Assembly: GCA_030052745.1 (NCBI GenBank)
Contig: JANBVO010000017.1
Coordinates: 186,001-250,000, forward strand
Direction: 5' to 3'
Length of the DNA: 64,000 nt
Source: Pleurostoma richardsiae
Taxonomy: Eukaryota > Ascomycota > Sordariomycetes > Calosphaeriales > Pleurostomataceae
Position 1 is the stretch's first letter. Every line of letters starts with the position of its first letter. The notes below the pieces were generated by a model, which was not told the origin of the DNA, ran no database searches, and saw only the letters and a program-made list of their open reading frames with translations. The position numbers and the translations under genes are program-made. Positions 22,392 to 34,222 of this stretch are shown piece by piece.

Positions 22392-24493
22392 GGCTGACGC
22401 AGTGCAATATGGACAGTAGAAGTTCAGAATACCAACGCTCGATGATCGAGCGTACCGTGCGACGGGCCGAACCCTTCAGCTGTAAAGCCGGTTGGGGGAA
22501 ACAGAGAACGAGGAAAAAGCAAAGACGTCCCGTGGGGATGGGAATGGGAACTGCCGCCTTTATCCTGGTGCAGATGACACCCCCGGCGGCCTGCGCGAGA
22601 CTCCTAGCTGCATCGGATGTCTTCTGGACTACCGTGCTCCATCTCCACCAACAGACCTTGTCCCTGACGGCTGATAGAAGGAGCATGATGCCTGCCGGCC
22701 GCCCTATTGGCCCTTGTAGATGACCACAATCGGCGATGGTATCGCGAAAGCTGCTAGAGGTTGTTTGTCAAGCTCGAAGCTGCACGCCGCGAGCGCCACC
22801 AAAAGCCACCAACCTGCCTAATGCCGCAAGCTGGAACCCGAAGACGAGACCGTTCGTACTGTACGTACACCCGAGAGGGCTTATCACATCTCATTTGACC
22901 CCCAGATCGATCGGCTCAGGGGTTGCCCGCGATGTGTCAGCTTGCATAGCGCCATGCCCACGTGAAGCGCCGTCAACTGCACGGACCCCGCGAGGTCCTG
23001 CTAACATCGAGCCCAGCCCGAGCGAACCGCGGAGTGACTGCTTGATCGAGCTGGCTTCGTGGCCAGAGCAAGGGGAGCGTGCAGTGGAGTGGGACTGGCT
23101 AACTTGATGGCAAAGTGGGAATACCATATCTCGGCGGACTAGCCGTAGGCTATATCACAGGGCTCTATTCGTTTGGTGATCGTGATCGCTGCCTGCCTGC
23201 CCCTTCGACATCTCGGCGAAGCTGAGCTCCCCTATGATCGCTTCTCGGTAGCGTGAGCGTCCCCTAGTGGATCCACTCACTGTTTGAGGCTCGGAGGTCC
23301 TTGGTCCAGTATGTAGATTGTCCGCTGTCAAGGACACCGATGTGTGAGAGGAGTCCGTGCCAGCCGTTCGGCCTCGCTGGCACCTTCACGCTTCCCACTT
23401 GACCATTGGACTCTTGGCCTGACCATGACTCCAGTTCTCAGCGGGGAACAGGTCACAGTTGCAAGCTGAAAGGGCTGGGTTGCGCTTTGACACCTAAGAG
23501 GAGACGTCGATCCATGCGGCCATTCATCGTGGTGAAACCCAAGGACGGGGACCCTGGCGTTCGGGGGAACATTCCAGGAACCGGTTAGCTGGGAAGAACT
23601 TCGGCCTACTGCCTCGACTAACGACTTGTAGAATATCATGGACATGCGCACGGCCGGCCCCTGAGTCAAGATACGAATTGAGGGCTTGTGGTTGGGCTGG
23701 CCAAGTCCTGCGCGCTCGGTCTAGTGAAGACGACAGCCGTGCTAGTTCTGCAGCTATGGTTCGCGTAAGGGCCGCCGATAGTCCGGAGGAATCAGTGACA
23801 GAGACTCCACTTTCTGCAGCGCCGGCCCTGTTTCTTCAGCCGGGGAAAATGCGCTGTTGACATTAAACAGGAGGTCAATCAGGAGGGGGCTGCATTAAGC
23901 GACCTCCTCTCAGGACAGGAGCAGGAAGATGGCGCGGTCCTGGGGTGATTTCATTTGACTTGCGATGGACTATGTATGCCCGGCGCGAGGCTACCTTCAA
24001 TGAGTGCTGATGCTCAGGAGACGCGTCAAGACGAGGGGTTTGGATAGGATGTTCTTGGGGGAACTTGCTCGCTCTTATCACGACCCCCATCGCGTTCGCT
24101 GGCGCGTCCTCACCCCTAACAGCGAGCGGGCTTGTCATGCAGGGTTGATAGTTAGCACGGAACATTTCCTGTTTGAAATCGTCTGCATGTTTCATTTCGT
24201 CATCTACTCCTTTGTTCTTATCTCATTTCCACCTTTATGGCTGCTATTCTTAGCAGTTTGTCCGGGTCTTGATAGTATCCCCGATCGGCTTTTTCGGCCG
24301 GGCTGCTCCGCGCACCGCCAAGCGCGGTCGCGTAAAAGCAAGGGGCTCTGCTGGCCGCTACAATACGGCTGTGTACATGATAGATAAAAGGACAGTCATA
24401 GAGAATAAGGAGTTACGATAACATTAGTCGTATCGATAGCGGCCAGCATCCAGCAGCAGATGTTTATGGAGGCCGTACCTCCAGCGAGGACGC
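22392..24493. other. Intergenic region, no gene recognised
   Basis: 2.1 kb between the ankyrin gene promoter side and the 3' end of the gentisate dioxygenase gene. Many short frames on both strands (for example 23328-23669 minus, 24004-24387 plus) lack motifs and do not join by splicing into anything I recognise. Confidence 0.4.
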
Positions 24494-25628
24494 TTACTCC
24501 GTCGGATAGCTGGCTCTGTACAGGCCTAGACTCTCCCCAAATGCTCGGTCCGTCAGAGCGCACAGGTACGCGTCCGCGTCCTCTCCGCATCGGTGCTCGA
24601 CCCACGACCATGCAGGCACGACGAAGACGTCCTTCTCCTTCCACTCAATCGTCGCCTCTCCCGTGGGTGCTACGATCCTAGTCGATCCACGGCCGCTCTG
24701 AACGACGTAGATGAAGGAGCACGTCTCCCGTAGGCGCAGAGTGGCATAGCCCTTGGTGATGCGCTCGGCCTGGGCGCCAATGGTCCGCGAGAAGTGATTC
24801 CCGTTTGTGAGGTAGTTGTAGATGACGTGGGGTCCAGGCAATGCATCAAGGGCCTGACGAGCGGCCTTCCAGGGGAAATGAAACGGACTTCCCTCCGTAG
24901 GGCTGGGCGGCTGGTTAAATTGAGCACATACGGAGAGCAAGGAGATGAACTTACAGATCTGGGACTCTCGGGGTCGGATACAATTCGAGGAAGTTGATAC
25001 GCGCAAACACGTGAAGCGGTATGTCCAGGCAGTCGACCCAGAACAGCGGCTTAGAGCCTTCGTTGCCGTGATAATGCCATTGCCACGATGGCGTGAGCAC
25101 CAGGTCGCCTGGCTCCAGGTAGACCTTATGTCCTGCAACGGAAGTGAAGCCCCTGTCGCTCTCAAGGATCAGTCGCACAGCATATGCCATGTGCCGATGT
25201 GCCGGTGCTGTCTCTCCCGGCAGTACCATCTGAAACCCGGTATATAAGGTGTCAGTGGTGTAGGGAGACGGGCCATTTGTTTTAGCTGTTTAGTGAATTT
25301 CAGTCAGGTTTGACTCGAAGATGGTCACGAAGTGGCTCAAGTATATTGGCTGTGTCGGTGAGGACTCACGGAATCCCGGGTTCACCATCATCAACGCCCT
25401 ACGCTCTGCCATCTCTTCAGGTACAATGGTAGCAGTGTCGAGCATGATCTCACGCATATCTGACCAGTGCCATACAGTAGGCAACGCAAGAGGGTTAGGT
25501 TGCAGCTTCGAGACTTTGTCTGTAACTGTCCACATGGGGTACGAGTTCTTCTCCTTGCAACGATCAGTGATCCTTGCCGTCGCCTCCTGGACGACGGCCT
25601 CTGTCTGTGAACCCGTCAAGCTTCCCAT
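24494..25628 (-). CDS. Gentisate 1,2-dioxygenase-like cupin dioxygenase
   Basis: Ring-cleavage dioxygenase that would open gentisate (2,5-dihydroxybenzoate) to maleylpyruvate using Fe(II) and O2. Three exons on the minus strand (25628-25370, 25285-24955, 24902-24494) sum to 333 codons (332 residues), close to the usual 340-380. The first intron joins MVNPGF to PKTNGPSPYTTDTLYTGFQ. The N-terminal cupin then continues with MVLPGETAPAHRHMAYAV, whose H-x-H is the predicted metal site, and LEPGDLVLTPSWQWHYHG. The second cupin half contains EWKEKDVFVVPAWSWVEHR near the C-terminus. DIPLHVFA matches the family's link region. Neighbours are a broken FAD monooxygenase, a Zn2Cys6 regulator and an MFS transporter, fitting an aromatic-acid degradation group. 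Related salicylate dioxygenases share the fold, so the exact substrate is uncertain. Confidence 0.88.
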
Positions 25629-26186
25629 TTATTGAGAAAATTGGGGTGATTTGGTGTCAGTAGTAGGAGGTGTGACTTGGATCACGGTTTCGTTCGATGT
25701 CTTCTTCCCTTATTAAACGTCGGCTCCTCACACGTGTAACATCGCCACTCGCTCGCCGCAACAGATGCAAAGCACATGTCCCTCATCATTTGTGACTCTG
25801 GTCGGAAACTTCGGGAAAGTCGGACTTTGTGCTCACAAGCATCTTTAACTTTGTAAGCTTGGTGTAGTTTCCCTTGGCGTGACTCTGTTTTCTCATTTTC
25901 GCCGTTGTCGGCATTCTCGGCCTTTGACGTACTGGGCCGGGACCTTTAAGCGGAAGGTTCTTGCAGCATTGTATTATTGTATCCGGGACGTATCAAACTC
26001 GCTTCCGTGTTGTCGAAGTTCATAGAACGATGGAAAAACGGGCATGAGATATCAATATAATCTGATGGAAAGGATGGGGTGTGTAAAGAGCTTTTGTGTG
26101 TTCCTGTGTTCGCCTACTTGTGTCGAATAGTCTAAGTCGCTTGGAATAGCCATTTGGTGATCATTGAACGTACTCATGGCCAATAA
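25629..26186. other. Divergent intergenic region, AT-richer, with TTCTCGG motif
   Basis: 560 bp between the dioxygenase start codon and the monooxygenase relic; probably once a divergent promoter. It contains a CGCCGTTGTCGGCATTCTCGG stretch at 25900-25920, one of several related intergenic motif copies in the window. No coding signal seen. Confidence 0.5.
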
Positions 26187-27734
26187 TTGAAAGTCATTAT
26201 CATTGGCGCAAGTAAGCTTCCTAGGCCTGAGTATCTTGAGAGAATATGTGTTGAGAAGTCTTGTAGGTATCACTCGCCTGTCCCTTGCCCACGGTCTATC
26301 GAACGTACCTTTTAACCCCAACCACGACGGATAAGATGAAAGTCTGACGCTAGTAATACTTACCAGCAAGGTATCCCGTCCGAGATATTTGAGAAACGAG
26401 GGCCTGGAGCGCCTCAACGTGACTGGGGAATCACTGTTCACTGGGCGGTGGAGTTCCTAGACCTCTATCCGGAGGGGATGGAGGAGCGTCTCCGCAGCGC
26501 TCTAGTCATCCAACGGAAGAACCAAAAGCACAAGAGTGCGTCCTCTTTCATGACGGTGAGACAGGGGATGTTATCAAGGAAATCCCACTTGGGCCTGCAA
26601 AACGCTTCAGTCATAGCAAGATTAGAGCCCTGCTAGTTGAAGGAGTCCCAGTAAACGTAAGCGACAACTACGGAGAGCCAAGATGTGATGAGGTGCAATC
26701 CTCATTGGAGGAATATTAAGGCTATCAAGGAGCTGACCTAGCGTAGTACAACAAGACGCTGGAGTCTATCAATGAGCTGCACGAGGGCGTCGAAGCCGTC
26801 TTTGCAGACGGCAGCCGAGTGACGGGCTCGGTGATTATCGGGTGCGATGGCAGCCAATCTCGTACAAGGCAAATGCTCTTCAATAACAGCGACGAAGATG
26901 GAAACCTCTAACTGGGTTCATCCTCAACAACTTCTGGATGCAGTTCGACGCCGAGAAGGCCCAGAATCTAAAGGATCGGCTTGGCAATTTCATGGACATT
27001 GCTGTACATCCAAACGGCACTTATGACGGCCTCATACTTGAGCAGACTCTTATAACCCCTTAAGGAAGGGGTGAAGTTGCTCATGACCACTTTGCTACAG
27101 CGCTTGATATCACTCCGCGAGCCGACCCCGAAACGTGGAAGTTTCAAGCCTTTCTCAGTATACCGACTAATATTAAGCCTGAAGAGGATTCTTCCGTAAA
27201 ACGCTTTGAGCTGGTAAAGGAGGTCGGAAAGACATTCGTCGAGCCTTTCAGCACGGCCATCGAGTGGATGCCCGAGGGCACATACATCAGCCCTGACCGA
27301 TATGGCATATGGGAGACCAAGAAATGGGATCATCGCGAAGGCAGGATTATCCTTGCCGGCGATTCCGCACATTCTATGACGGCCCGTAAGTCTCCCATAA
27401 TCACGGCCCATGTCTACAACGATGTAGCGTACGTGTTTGCTAAGCATATATGTCGGCAGACCGCGCGCAAGGCCTCAACCACTCTCTGCAAGATGTGCTC
27501 AACATCGTCCACGGATTGGAGGACATACAAGCTGGGAAAACCAGCTTCAGAGACTTCGTAGATAGGTACGTCGACGAGGTTATAGCGCGTAGGGCTGACA
27601 AAGTGCGCATGTCCCTTCAACAGGGTCTAGCTGTACACAACTGGGGAAAGAACAAGGATATGCCGATCCTGAGAATTGGGACAACTCCTCGGCATATGGA
27701 GCAGTCCGTTGTACCGCTTACTTCCGAGGGATGA
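26187..27734 (+). pseudogene. Decayed FAD-dependent monooxygenase (FAD_binding_3 type)
   Basis: Remains of a flavoprotein hydroxylase of the salicylate hydroxylase/PaxM-like group. Recognisable blocks in order: KVIIIGASITRLSLAHGL (dinucleotide-binding motif split by an intron, third glycine replaced by Arg), EIFEKRGPG, DWGITVHWAVEFLD, FHDGETGDVIKEIPLGPAKR, VTGSVIIGCDGSQSRTRQ, DIAVHPNGTYDG, ADPETWKFQAFL, then RIILAGDSAHSMTA and HRAQGLNHSLQDVLN across a final intron. Introns still have normal ends (26212-26266, 26305-26366, 26657-26746, and one ending near 27465). Lesions: the expected start codon is TTG at 26187 with an in-frame TAA just upstream; a frame change near 26540; a TAA with one base missing at 26909-26911; and a TAA at 27061-27063. 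Any one of the early lesions would abolish the product. A very unusual intron pattern is the only alternative. Confidence 0.75.
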
Positions 27735-28068
27735 GGTGAGGAAACTAGGTGCTGTCGCAGCTAGTACTTAATACTAGCTACTCCTAAAAGTTATTCTCGT
27801 GACTTGCGTACTGGCCACGATTTCACAATGCACTTTACGTCAATCCATTTCGCAACAGCTTCCAGATGATAGTGTAGCCAGTATAACCTAGCCTTTCGGC
27901 GTCGAGAACGATTTGGTTGACGTCTGCTCCGGGAACGGCTTTGACTGCGTCTCTCGTCTTCCCTCTGATTCGAGTAGGAGCTTCCACGGTGTCCAAGGTT
28001 CTCTCCACGATTGGTTGGTTTTGACCTTGAAAGAACATGTCAGGCCCATACGTTGTAAGCTGTTATCG
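27735..28068. other. Convergent intergenic region, nothing seen
   Basis: 334 bp between the monooxygenase relic and the 3' end of the regulator gene. A short minus-strand frame (27835-28038) has no recognisable motif. Confidence 0.45.
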
Positions 28069-30220
28069 CTAAACTGGACCGAGAAATGCCTCAAAGCCCT
28101 CTTGGCTCGCCAGGCACCGCAGATAGTGAGTTGAGATACTATTCACGGCCTCAAGCTTCCCCATTGCCCCTAAGACAGCCCGCAGTGGCTGCTCTATAGA
28201 CTCCAAGTCTTCCGGTCCCACGGCAGCTATCTGGCGGTTCCGATATACCATAAGCCGACTTGCGCTGACAAGTAGGACAGCTGGCATAAAAGTGTGCGCT
28301 CTGAAGTATCCAAGACGGATATGTTCTGTCGCCAGGCGGGCAATCTCACGAGCCGCTAACAGGCCTTTCTCTTGAAACTCCCATGGTAGGGAGCCATACT
28401 CCTCCCCCTCGGAAAGAGGATCCATGATACAGCACAAGTACATAACGGTCGCCTGCGCCAACATGTATGAGAATACCAGCATGGGATCGGAGGCCAGGGA
28501 GAGGACGGGATAACTCTTCTGCAAGATCTCGAGCCGGCGGGTGATCATTCTCTCGAGCCACTCGTGTCTGATGCAGAAGTCCGCGGGAGCGCTGCCGTAC
28601 ATGATCTCCAGAGTTGATACGTGCTTGTGGGACAGCGCGCGGCTGCAGATCGTCGCGAGAATAATGCACTCGGTGAGCGAAGAATAGAGCTTCGGCTCTG
28701 TCGAGGACATCGCTTCCGATAGGAAGGATTCAGGTTGTATAAGGCCGCTTTGAAACTCTGTATCGAAACAGGGAAGACGTGTTCCAATCTGAGTTGAATG
28801 TGTCTCTTGTTCAGGTTTGTGTTCCATGCGGACGATGGGAGACGAGGTCGAACTCACCAGCTCTTCAGTTAGCGTGATGGGCGCATGTTCACTCACACTG
28901 ATGCAACGGTCCAGGCAGTAAGCAACCCAAAATGCTCGCCTCTTTTCCTCCTGCTCAATAGCGTCCTCCTCAAATCCGGCCCGGGACGGCTTCGTCGTAT
29001 CAATATCGTACAGCCTCAAAAGCTGCACCAGGCGAAAGACCCGTCCAGCACTGAGCCAGGCACGACGGTAACTTGTTTTGCATAACTCGTAGAATGTCAA
29101 CAGAATCCATGCCTGAACATGTTCGATGTGGAAAGTGTCCATGTCCGTGTCACTGTCCTTCAAATCGAGACGCTCGAGGAGGTCGCGTGTTCTAGTGTAT
29201 AATGTAGCCCCCAAGTCAGCGAATTGAGTTGACCGAGCCGAAGCCGAAGTCCAGATGGCATATTGTAAACATCGCCGGTATTCATTCGTTGGAGGCTCAT
29301 CGCCAGCCCATGAGCATGTCCTCGACTGGTGGAGTAACGGAATGACAGGATGGACACGGTCAAAGTAGAGTCGAGTACTGTATTTATAGCAAGTCAGCTA
29401 AGCACCCCTTCAGAGACCTAGAGAGCAAGGATAGAGAAGAAAAGAAGAAAGGTGTGAAGGGCAAGAAGCAACAAGCAATCTCACAGGTCGTCTTTAATAA
29501 TCTCTGACAGGGCTATGTCTCTATCGCCAGCAATTTGGTGGTGATGTCGATGGTTCTGTTGGGCTGGAGAAGAAGAAAAGTCAGAAAATGGAGTGAGAGG
29601 CGACTGTCCCCTCATCTCCTTTGGTCGAGTAGGAGAGCTGCTCGGCTGCGCGGCTTGCTCTGCATCACCTCTGGACGCATCTACGTCTGATTCTAGATCA
29701 AAGTAGTAAGTAATCATCTTTAAATGTTGCATAACACGAAGGACAATTACCTGACGCAAATCGTTCTGCTTCCTCGAATTCGTGGACATCCACCGCCGTC
29801 AACGGAGATTGCATTTGCGTAGACAAAAGACGCTGCTCAAGCGCGACTAGAAAAGGAAAGGCAAGATTCCTCATTAATGTCTATTTGCCAAATCTTCTCT
29901 GAACGAGCGCGCCCAAGGGAAGTTCATGTCGAGTAGCTACTTACCAATGCGACTACGCAAGGCATGGATTGTCCCTTTCTTGGGACCTCGCGGTACTCGT
30001 CGGTCCAGGACCTTGCACGGAAGACCACTCATGACACAAGCACCGCACTGTGGACGCTGCCTGTCACATCGTAGTTTCTTCTTGCGGCACTCTGCAGTAG
30101 AAATTCATGGTCAGGCTGACCTCTGCTCACAAGATTCCAAAGAGGGAACGCACCCTCGCAAGCATATCCAGGGTGCTGACGGGACTCGGCATGTCCAGGC
30201 ATCTTGCCACGTGTATCCAT
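28069..30220 (-). CDS. Zn2Cys6 transcription factor with Fungal_trans domain
   Basis: Predicted nuclear regulator. Five exons on the minus strand are inferred (30220-30154, 30091-29945, 29846-29751, 29692-29485, 29377-28069) totalling 609 codons (608 residues). Intron 1 falls inside the zinc cluster between the first and second cysteines: YACE joins ECRKKKLRCDRQRPQC, then GACVMSGLPC. A basic linker (RRVPRGPKKGTIHALRSRI) follows. After an acidic, His/Ser-rich segment the middle homology region begins LTRLYFDRVHPVIPLLHQ and continues through HVQAWILLTFYELCKTSYR and RRAFWVAYCLDRCISV, all standard Fungal_trans landmarks. All exon phases match. The start at 30220 (MDTRGKMPG) is the nearest ATG giving a normal N-terminus; an in-frame upstream ATG near 30337 would add about 40 residues. 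It sits between the monooxygenase relic and an MFS gene, so it may control the aromatic-catabolism group (inference). Confidence 0.87.
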
Positions 30221-30719
30221 CTGACGATGAACCTCTATTGTGATGGCATGCCGCGGGGGGCTGGGGGGATGTATAGTATCTCGGGGCCAAGGGATGTGCT
30301 GTGCGCGGTACTTTGGTAATGACAGGAACGGCGGCAAAGAAAAACAGAACTGAGGTCGCAGTCAACCAGTAAGCGCACGTAAGGACCGTGATGTCAAGGC
30401 AATGGTGGTCATCCCTCTGGTATGGACCCCGTATCGTGTCATGATCGAGATGACTGAAGGAACGGGAGACAAAGGAGTCGGTCGTAGGATTGCCCCGAGG
30501 TGCTTCTAGTGCGCATCCCACGCCAAATCCCCGCCAAGGCTGGGAATCTGTTGTCCGAAACCGATTATTACATATCTTTCTAACGCATCTTGTATCAAGC
30601 CCATCTGTCTACTTGACCACCGAACATTGGGCGCCGGAACACGACGTCCCCGTCTTTATCTTGAACGTACATAGCGACTGCTCGTCAAGTCCTGAAGATA
30701 TGGCCGAGTATAGCTGGTC
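30221..30719. other. Intergenic region, nothing seen
   Basis: About 500 bp between the regulator start and the MFS stop codon, both genes being on the minus strand. Probably the regulator promoter; if the regulator uses the upstream ATG near 30337 part of it is coding. Confidence 0.45.
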
Positions 30720-32894
30720 TTATTTCTCGGTTCCTTCCGGTGAAGACTCTGTGGCTTCCTTCTCTGGTTTCAGTCTTATGTCCTGCCACCCCAGAAGCCA
30801 GGCAAGCATGAAAGACGGAACGCTAAGACCCGCAGTGAAATAGAAGATTCTATCAAGACTGGACGCGTACGCTTTAAGAACCCCTGCAATCATGCCTGAG
30901 GGCACAACCTCTCTGACGGCTGATGACCCTGCATTTATCACAACGTGCGGATCAACAGAAGATGCGTACTTTGGAATGAGATTGACCAGTCCGTTCGTGA
31001 AGATGGTCTGAGAGATGGCAATCGTGGTCGCACCCAGGAAATTTTGCATGAACATCAAGATTGACATGGCTTCGGGAATTTGGTGATTTGGGAGGCCGTT
31101 CGCCACAGCGAGCAAAGACTAAGGAGAATGTCGTTAGTGACCGTGTATCAAACTACACAAATGGCTGTATCATTGCTACCCACAACCGACGATGCAAGAC
31201 CACGTCCAACTCCAAAGATGATCTGGTAACCCACCCACGGACCAGTGGGAGTGTGGGGGGACACCAGGCCGGTGAGGCCGCAGCCGATGGCATTCAAGGC
31301 CGCCCCAATCAGCAGGAAAGGCGTGTAATAACCAATCTTCTCGACTGTTGAAACTTTGCTTTAGCACCTGCTCTAGACACAGACCAAGACTTTCCATCCA
31401 CTTACTCAGCACTCCTGCAACAATTCCGAAAATCAATTGGGCGATGATGTTGGGCAGGACGTCCACTCCACTCATGAATGGTCTGGCATCCCGAACCACT
31501 TGGAAATAAATAGGCAAGTAGTAAGCCATGACGAAGATGGTTGATCCCAGGAAGGATGCCGCCAGGCAGCTCACCCAGACCACCCTCTTCCGCATCATGG
31601 AGAACGGCACCATGGCGTCGTCACCCTGATAGTAGTCCCACGCCAACCACACAATGAGGTTGACTCCCGAACCACAGAAGAGGCCAATGATCTGAGAACT
31701 GTCCCATGCAAACTGATTGCCTCCGTACTGCAGGGCGAGGAAGAATTGGATCGTCGCGGGCGCGAACAGGACAAGCCCTACCAAGTCAAACTGGATGACG
31801 GCGCTCCTCACCACGACCCTCCAGCTCTGCTTCGCTATACGATCGGGTAGTTGAATGAAGACTACTCCTGCTGCCACGAGACCTCCCAGGGGCAGATTTA
31901 TGTAGAAACCTGTGGATGCATGAGTCTGAGCCGATAAAAGTTAAGTGTGTCAACAGAAAAAGGAACTCACACCACCTCCAAGTCACGTATTCTGTAAACG
32001 CACCACCAATCAGTGGCCCAAATGCGATTCCCAGCTGGCCGACTATGAGCAAATTTAGTAATGAACTATACGGTTGACGGTTTCGTTCTCATGAGGAATA
32101 CCATACTGCTTATAAGAACCCCCAACAAAGCTATGGACTTGTCAGTCGTTTTGCAATGAGTTCTTCTTTGTTCGATCTGTCCATACCTGGCTGGCGTTGT
32201 GGAGGGATACAGGAGTTGAAGATAACAAGTGCTCCATTGATCAATCCTGAGCCACCCAGTCCCGCAACTGCTCTACCGACGATGAGCATCACCAAGGAAT
32301 TGGCTGCTCCGCAGATGACTGATCCAAGTTCGAAGAGAACGAGACAGGTTATGAATGACCACTATGCGATGAGCAGAACATATCAGCTGCATCATCTCCA
32401 CTCGTATGTGCCAGCTATCACGTACTTTAGAGTTCAACTTGGCATACACTTTGCCTGTGAAGGGTTGTAACGCCGCTCTGCCAAAGAAATTAGGTTATTG
32501 TCCAAGCCCTGACTGGTATGTTGGAGGAAAAAAGGGCCAGGTGCGGAGATTCGTACGAAGACAACTGGTATGCACTGCCGTACCACCCAACGTCTAAAAG
32601 GGAGTGAAATTCGTCTGTGATATAAGGAATGGCCTGGCCCGTGTACGTTAGCCTAAGAAGCCGGCTTTCAGAGGCAAGGTTTGCACCCACGGTCGCTAAG
32701 ATGGTATTGTCCAGCATAATGAGAAAGTAAACAACTGTCAGGGCACTAAGTACCAGGACAAGCTTGATACCCCTAATGTATTCGGGGTCATCTTCGCCCA
32801 ATGGATTCCTCAGCGGTTCGAGAGTTTTGTCAGGGGAATGGGGCCCCGTGGACGAAGCCGAGTCGCGGAATATTTCTCCCTTCTCTAGCGCCAT
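30720..32894 (-). CDS. MFS multidrug/efflux-type transporter (14-TM DHA family)
   Basis: Proton-driven plasma-membrane exporter of the DHA drug:H+ antiporter group with about 14 predicted helices. Multiple small exons on the minus strand join in frame. Exon 1 (32894-32692) ends [15 protein letters not shown] and is spliced to [20 protein letters not shown]. Next come [55 protein letters not shown], then [19 protein letters not shown] joined to [15 protein letters not shown]. The C-terminal half includes [53 protein letters not shown] and a charged tail. These are the usual signatures of fungal TRI12/MDR-like exporters. The start ATG at 32894 (MALEKGEIF) precedes a hydrophilic tail; an upstream in-frame start at 32930 is possible. 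No lesion was found. It may expel an aromatic compound or toxin, but the substrate cannot be read from sequence. Confidence 0.88.
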
Positions 32895-33760
32895 ACCACT
32901 GTAGACGAGTCGGAAACAAGGTGAATACAAAGGCAGGAGGGTTACACGAAGTTCAGGGTAGCCAGAAGTAAGAATGGGAGGTCCTGTAAGTGGTGATCCT
33001 GTTGTAACGGTTCAAGGAGAAGATCGAATCATCCCATAGCTTGCTATATGGATAGTCTGTAGCTCTGGTCGAGGGAAGAGAGACAACGAGACAACTAGGA
33101 ATCAGGATCTATCTGCTCTTATATGAATTAGGTGCAGCTCGGCCTGACATTTCATCCTGGAGGGATCGATATCTTACTATACCAGTATAGCAAGCGGCTA
33201 TTTGCATAATAGCGTGCAAGTTAAATCCGGCCTTAGTACCTAGGTTAGTCGATCTGCGCAAGGGGAGAAAGGCGGGGCGGAGTTGGAGCTCTTTCTCTGC
33301 GGCCGTTGAAGAAACTCCGGACTCCGCGGTCAAGGAACTTCACTGTATGCGCTTAGACAACATAACCTCTTCGATCCGATACACCCACGTTCCTTCAGGT
33401 CATGATCCGTTTCAGGCAGCACTCTCAGCTCTATCCGCCGGACGATCTTGAAGCTAAGCAGTCACGACTTGTCGAGACAGCATTTGTCATTGTAGTTGCT
33501 TCGGCGCAACTCCCTTGCCGAAAGTCTCCATTCATTATACGCATGTAGTCGCTTCCTAGGCAGACCATGGCAGTGTCTCGCATGTTGCGGCCTAAGTGAG
33601 CCCTAGAGCCCGTCCTTCATGTCAGGGATCCGAGACCTGTCAGCCCACCTGCTAGCTGAGAACGCCATCTTGGTAGGCATGGGTCTATCTTGAATGAGCA
33701 AACATTTGTTTTTACCCCTAATGTTTCTCAGACAAAGCCCGTTGACGTTACTAGGAATGC
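32895..33760. other. Intergenic region, no gene recognised
   Basis: 870 bp of promoter-side DNA for the MFS gene and downstream flank of the GGT relic. Short frames only. Confidence 0.45.
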
Positions 33761-34222
33761 TCAGGCCGGTAAGTTGCACCCATCCCCTCTCATGTCACTT
33801 CTATCGCTGTGAACTACCTTGCTGGTCTACTCGTCGACATGCCTCCGAATTACTTGACCCCTGGCGAACCAGTTGCGGCGCCACCCGGTCATCATCTCGA
33901 CGTGATGGCTCATCTCATCTCCCTCAGGGTCTCGAAGACTGTCGGTACGACACCCTCCTCTACATACACAAGCGCCTGCGGTCCCAGTGAAGGCCCCTCG
34001 CCATATGTTGCCATCCCCGGGGTGGTAGTGTAGTACAGCCTCTTCCCTCCAGCATACATGCTGGGGTGACCCTCCAGTCCCAAGTCAAAGCTCCCACCAC
34101 GGTTCTGCAGCACGACGCCACAGCCCTTCGGGATGATCCCCGAACCAAACTCACGAAAATTGAATTTGATAAAAGCTCATCGCATTTCCTTCGGCATCAG
34201 GAACGGTGAAATAGAACCGGAT
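33761..34222 (-). pseudogene. Gamma-glutamyltranspeptidase relic (C-terminal part)
   Basis: The minus strand carries a chain of motifs typical of the small subunit of gamma-glutamyltranspeptidase, in the correct order. They are FTVPDAEGNAMSF, then FREFGSGIIPKGCGVVLQNRG, HPSMYAGGKRLYYTTTPGM, VYVEEGVVPTVFETLREM, MTGWRRNWFARGQVIRR and SDMRGDGCNLPA with a stop at 33763-33761. The copy is broken: a single-base frame change lies near 34170, the segment that normally follows the PGM motif (including the conserved Gly-Gly loop) is missing, a second frame change lies near 33912, and an in-frame TAG is at 33829-33827. No N-terminal half or catalytic-Thr region was found upstream. Intact relatives hydrolyse glutathione and other gamma-glutamyl bonds. 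It is a decayed remnant with no expected function. Confidence 0.75.

Noticed and set aside
22700-24390. Possible transposon or gene in the 2-kb gap
   Set aside because: No terminal repeats, transposase motifs or long frame were found.
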